A stretch of 64,000 nucleotides of DNA from Trichopus zeylanicus subsp. travancoricus (Eukaryota > Streptophyta > Magnoliopsida > Dioscoreales > Dioscoreaceae): NCBI GenBank assembly GCA_005019695.1, contig RXID01022210.1, positions 62,001-126,000 on the forward strand, given 5' to 3'. Under the pieces are notes generated by a model. The model saw only the letters and a list, made by a program, of their open reading frames with translations. It was not told the DNA's origin and did no database searches. This document shows positions 60,848-64,000 of the stretch, piece by piece. The translations under genes were made by a program, and so were the position numbers. Position 1 is the first letter of the stretch, and every line of letters starts with the position of its first letter.

Positions 60848-61009
60848 ATCTCTCTTGTTTATTCTCGCATCCGATTAAACACTATTTATTAATCTTAGTA
60901 GCGCTCGAAAACTATTCACATAATTGGAGTATCTTTGCTTCGTAGTTTATCCACAATATCTCCATTCAACAAGTTTGTTTTTCTCTCTTATTTGTTGTTT
61001 GGTATTTGT

Positions 61010-63055
61010 ATTAGGACTTTTCCCTGCAATTCTTCTAATTTTATTTTATTTATCAAAACTCCTGTAATTTCAGCATTTATTTTCATTTTTTAACAAAAAT
61101 TTATTGTCTGTAATTTTTTATTGTCATTCGCTTAAATTTTTAGTAAAATTTTTTTTTTATCCTTTATAAATTTTCATTTAAATTCTTAAAATTTTTTACT
61201 TTTCGCACTTCATTCTTTCTCCCAAATATTTACAAATAAATCTTTAATAAAATTTAAATTATAATTTTTCATAATTGTACATTTATAAATAGACCTCTCA
61301 AATTCTTTTATTTGTAAATACATCCAAAATGTATCATTTTTTAAGTAAAAATTTACAAAAAGGACTTCAAAGGTTGTAAATTCTTTACAAAAAGACACTC
61401 AAAAAAATTCTAAATTATACATTTAATATCAATATTTTTACAAATAGATCTCTCAAATATTTTTATTTATAAATAAATTCAAATTTTATTATTTTTTAAA
61501 AAAAATTTTAAAAAAATATTGAACATTTTAAAACATAAACTTTTAAATTACAAGTTTAATATTTGTATATTTATAAATAGACACCTTGAATATTTTTTAT
61601 TTATAAATAGGTCCAAATTTTATTATTTTTTAAATATGATTTTACAAAAAAGACATTGAAGGTTTTAAAATTTAAAATTATAAGTTTAATATTTATACAT
61701 TTATAAATAAACCTCGTGAATATTTTTCATAAATAAGTAAGTCTAAATTTTTTTATTTTTAAAAAATAAAAAAATACCTTGAAGATTTTAAAACATAATA
61801 ATTTAAATTATAAGTTTAATATTTGTATATTTACAAATAGACCACTAGATTTTTTTTTTATAAGTCCAAATTTTTTTTTTTAATAAAATTTTACAAAATG
61901 GATCTTGAAGGTTTTAAAATTTTTCGAATAAATCCTTATAACTAATTTTACAAAAAAATCTCTAATTTTCTTAAAATTACAAAGCAGCTCCCGAAGTGAA
62001 AATTTTGCAACTAACCCTCTATATTTTGTGGTTCTATGAAGCACTATAATTTTAAAAATTGTACAATTTCATCCAGCATATATCATTTATATCAAAATTG
62101 AAATTTGAATATTTATATCAACAGATGTGATCCAGTTTCGATTCAGAAAATCATAAAATTTAGAATTATTTATAAATAAAAATATTTGAGAGTTCTATTT
62201 ACAAATCTATAAATATATAAGTATTAAACTTGTAATTTAAAATTTAAAATTTTAAAATAGTTAAAGTCCTTTTTTGTAAAATTTTATCTAAAAAATGATA
62301 AATTTTGGACTTATTTATATAAAAAAAATATTTAAGAGATCTATTGGTACTATATAAATATTAAAATTGTAATTTATAATTTTATAAAGTTTTAAAACCT
62401 TCAAGATCCCTTTTATAAAATTTTATTTGAAAGATAATAAAGTTTGAACTTATTCATAAATAAGAATATTTGAAGGATTTATTTATAAACATATGAATAT
62501 TAAATTTGTGATTTAAATTTCTAAGTTTTAAAACTTTTAATATCTTTTCTGTAAAATTTTATTTAAAAAATAATACAGATTGGACTTAGTTGTAAATAAA
62601 AATATCTTAGAGATCTATTTGTAAATATATGAATATTAAACTTATAATTTAAATTTTTATTAAGACTTTATTTGTAAAAAATTTAAAACTTTCAACTCAT
62701 TTTTGTAAGATTTTATCCAAAAAATAATAAAGTTTGAACTAATTTATAAATAAAATATTCGAGAATTTTATTTATAAATTTTTTAATATGAAAATTATAC
62801 TAATTTTGTAGAGGGTTTATTTATAAATATTTGGGGAAAAAGGTGAATGGTGAAAAGTTAAGTATTTTATGGATTCAAATGAAAATTTACAAAGAATAAA
62901 ATGAACTTTTTTACCAAAATTTTAATTAAATAGCAATTAAAGGGTTGGTGGTAATAAATTTCAAAAGAAGAAAAGTGTAGATAAATACTGAAATCACAGG
63001 AAAATTTTAGTAAATAAAGTAAATCTCGGAGATTGTACATAAAAAGCACATTGCT
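61010..63055. repeat. second foldback element: tandem repeats in inverted arms
   Basis: The left arm (about 61010-62030) starts with unique inverted-repeat sequence (CCTGTAATTTCAGCATTTAT; AAATTTTCATTTAAATTC; TCCCAAATATTTACAAATAA), followed by about five units of roughly 130 bp containing TTTATAAATAGACCTC and TAAATTATAAGTTTAATAT. The right arm (about 62140-63055) carries the reverse complements in mirror order, ending with CCCAAATATTTATAAATAAA and CCTGTGATTTCAGTATTTAT when read on the minus strand. The centre is about 100 bp. No ORF. Same design as the element at 37780, unrelated sequence. Confidence 0.8.
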
Positions 63056-63099
63056 TTTTTCTTTTATGCTTTTTTTTTGAATGAATAATAAAAGGTCAT

Positions 63100-63950
63100 A
63101 TAATTCTTTAAAAATTTGTCAAATTGATCAAATTTATAAAATCATATATGACCCATTAAAAGCTTATTGAATTGTACATTTCTCTTTTAAAATTGAAAAA
63201 TTACATAGAACTCTCTTAAATCCTATCAAATTATATATTTCTTCTTCAAACTTAAAAATTATATGTATATTTTGAGTTATTGAATTTATTACAAAATTTT
63301 CATTTGGTGTAGATTTACTGTATTAATTAAAAATATTCAGATAATACGTCATTTTATATTATTTAGGTTGAAGTAAAAAAATAAAAAACATTCCTTCATA
63401 GTTAGATATGACGTAATGGGGAATACAAGTTAAAAATGAGTTCTAGATATGATCTACAACTACCGCAAATCTGATCTAGATTGGGCCAAAACAACTTTAA
63501 ATCAAATTATAAGTAAAATTATAATTTTACATCTCAATTTAAAAATTAAGTCAAAATATATCTCTTATTTGGACAAGAAAGATTGTTTTATATTGATGGT
63601 CAAACCACCAAGGTCTTCTCTAACCATATAAAAAAATATTTTTGTCATTTTATCTTACCTTAAAAAATATTAAATGATATATTTTTAAAATATTTTTTTT
63701 CTAATGGTGTAAATGTACTTCCAGTGAGAAAACATACTAAATAATTTAAAATATATATTTTTTAAAGTTTGGAAGAGAAATATACAATTTGACAAAATTT
63801 TTAAAAATTATATATATATATATATAACTTTGAAAAATATATAGTTTAATAAAAATTTAAAAAATTATATATCATTTTTAAAATTTAGAAGAGAAATATG
63901 TAATTTAACAAAATTTTTAAAAAGTATATGCAATTGACTTATAATACAAG
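63100..63950. repeat. third foldback-like element near the window end
   Basis: Left: two units (about 63156-63210 and 63221-63270) with TTGAATTGTACATTTCTCTT and ATCAAATTATATATTTCTTC. Right: reverse complements, GAAGAGAAATATACAATTTG (63770), ATATAGTTTAATAAAAATTT (63837) and GAAGAGAAATATGTAATTTA (63889). The two sides enclose about 450 bp of non-repeated AT-rich sequence. Shorter arms than the other two. Confidence 0.55.
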
Positions 63951-64000
63951 TACATTAGGGATTTTTGGATAGAACCATTTATATTTTATGTTTATCGTAC

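Noticed and set aside
1..64000. tRNA, rRNA, snoRNA or microRNA genes.
   Set aside because: I looked for cloverleaf-like box sequences and obvious precursors while reading and found none I could support; a covariance-model scan was not possible here.

Overview
The window looks like nuclear DNA from a flowering plant, most likely a monocot outside the grasses. The genes have many short GT-AG introns. Some genes (the P450 and the DUF642 gene) have GC-rich exons, while introns and intergenic DNA are AT-rich. The AKT1 potassium channel carries monocot-like sequence features, and the transposon load (Ty3, Ty1, TRIM, foldback, MITE) is typical of a plant. There are no operons, CRISPR arrays or convincing RNA genes. 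The genus is inferred only loosely.

Layout. 1-377: 3' end of an ENT (EMSY N-terminus) domain gene, + strand. 2199-10493: a Ty3/Gypsy chromovirus with long LTRs, a perfect 5-bp target duplication, no visible gag and a broken pol. 14286-16214 (-): a complete five-exon cytochrome P450 of the CYP734A type (brassinosteroid inactivation). 18626-21467 (-): an intron-bearing pseudogene of the small GTPase Ran, split by a solo LTR of the same Ty3 family. 21866-23827: an LTR of another retroelement on the - strand. 24373-26624 (-): a complete three-exon DUF642 cell-wall protein gene. 28467-28713: a receptor-kinase N-lobe fragment. 32055-37430: a decayed Ty1/Copia element holding a nested 559-bp TRIM and a second LTR-like insert. 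37780-40150: a large foldback element made of tandem repeats. 42440-47852 (+): a complete 11-exon AKT1-type K+ channel. 48770-51846 (-): a complete 11-exon BOR-type borate exporter. 53250-58699 (-): a complete seven-exon membrane-anchored alpha/beta hydrolase with an Asp in the nucleophile position. 60701-60847: a possible transit-peptide first exon. 61010-63055 and 63100-63950: two more foldback elements.

The intact genes are unrelated housekeeping or transport genes and do not form a pathway cluster, although K+ uptake (AKT1) and borate export (BOR) lie tail to tail about 0.9 kb apart. Exon junctions of the five complete genes were placed by hand, by matching reading phase and GT/AG (one GC/AG) signals to the known protein family; expect errors of one or a few bases.

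The most unusual structure is a set of three foldback elements, each with inverted arms that are themselves arrays of roughly 65-130 bp tandem repeats. Other notable points are the gag-less but recently inserted Ty3 element, the Ran pseudogene split by a solo LTR with a recognisable target duplication, a GC-AG intron after a 33-nt exon in the AKT1 gene, and a 66-codon upstream ORF ahead of the BOR gene.
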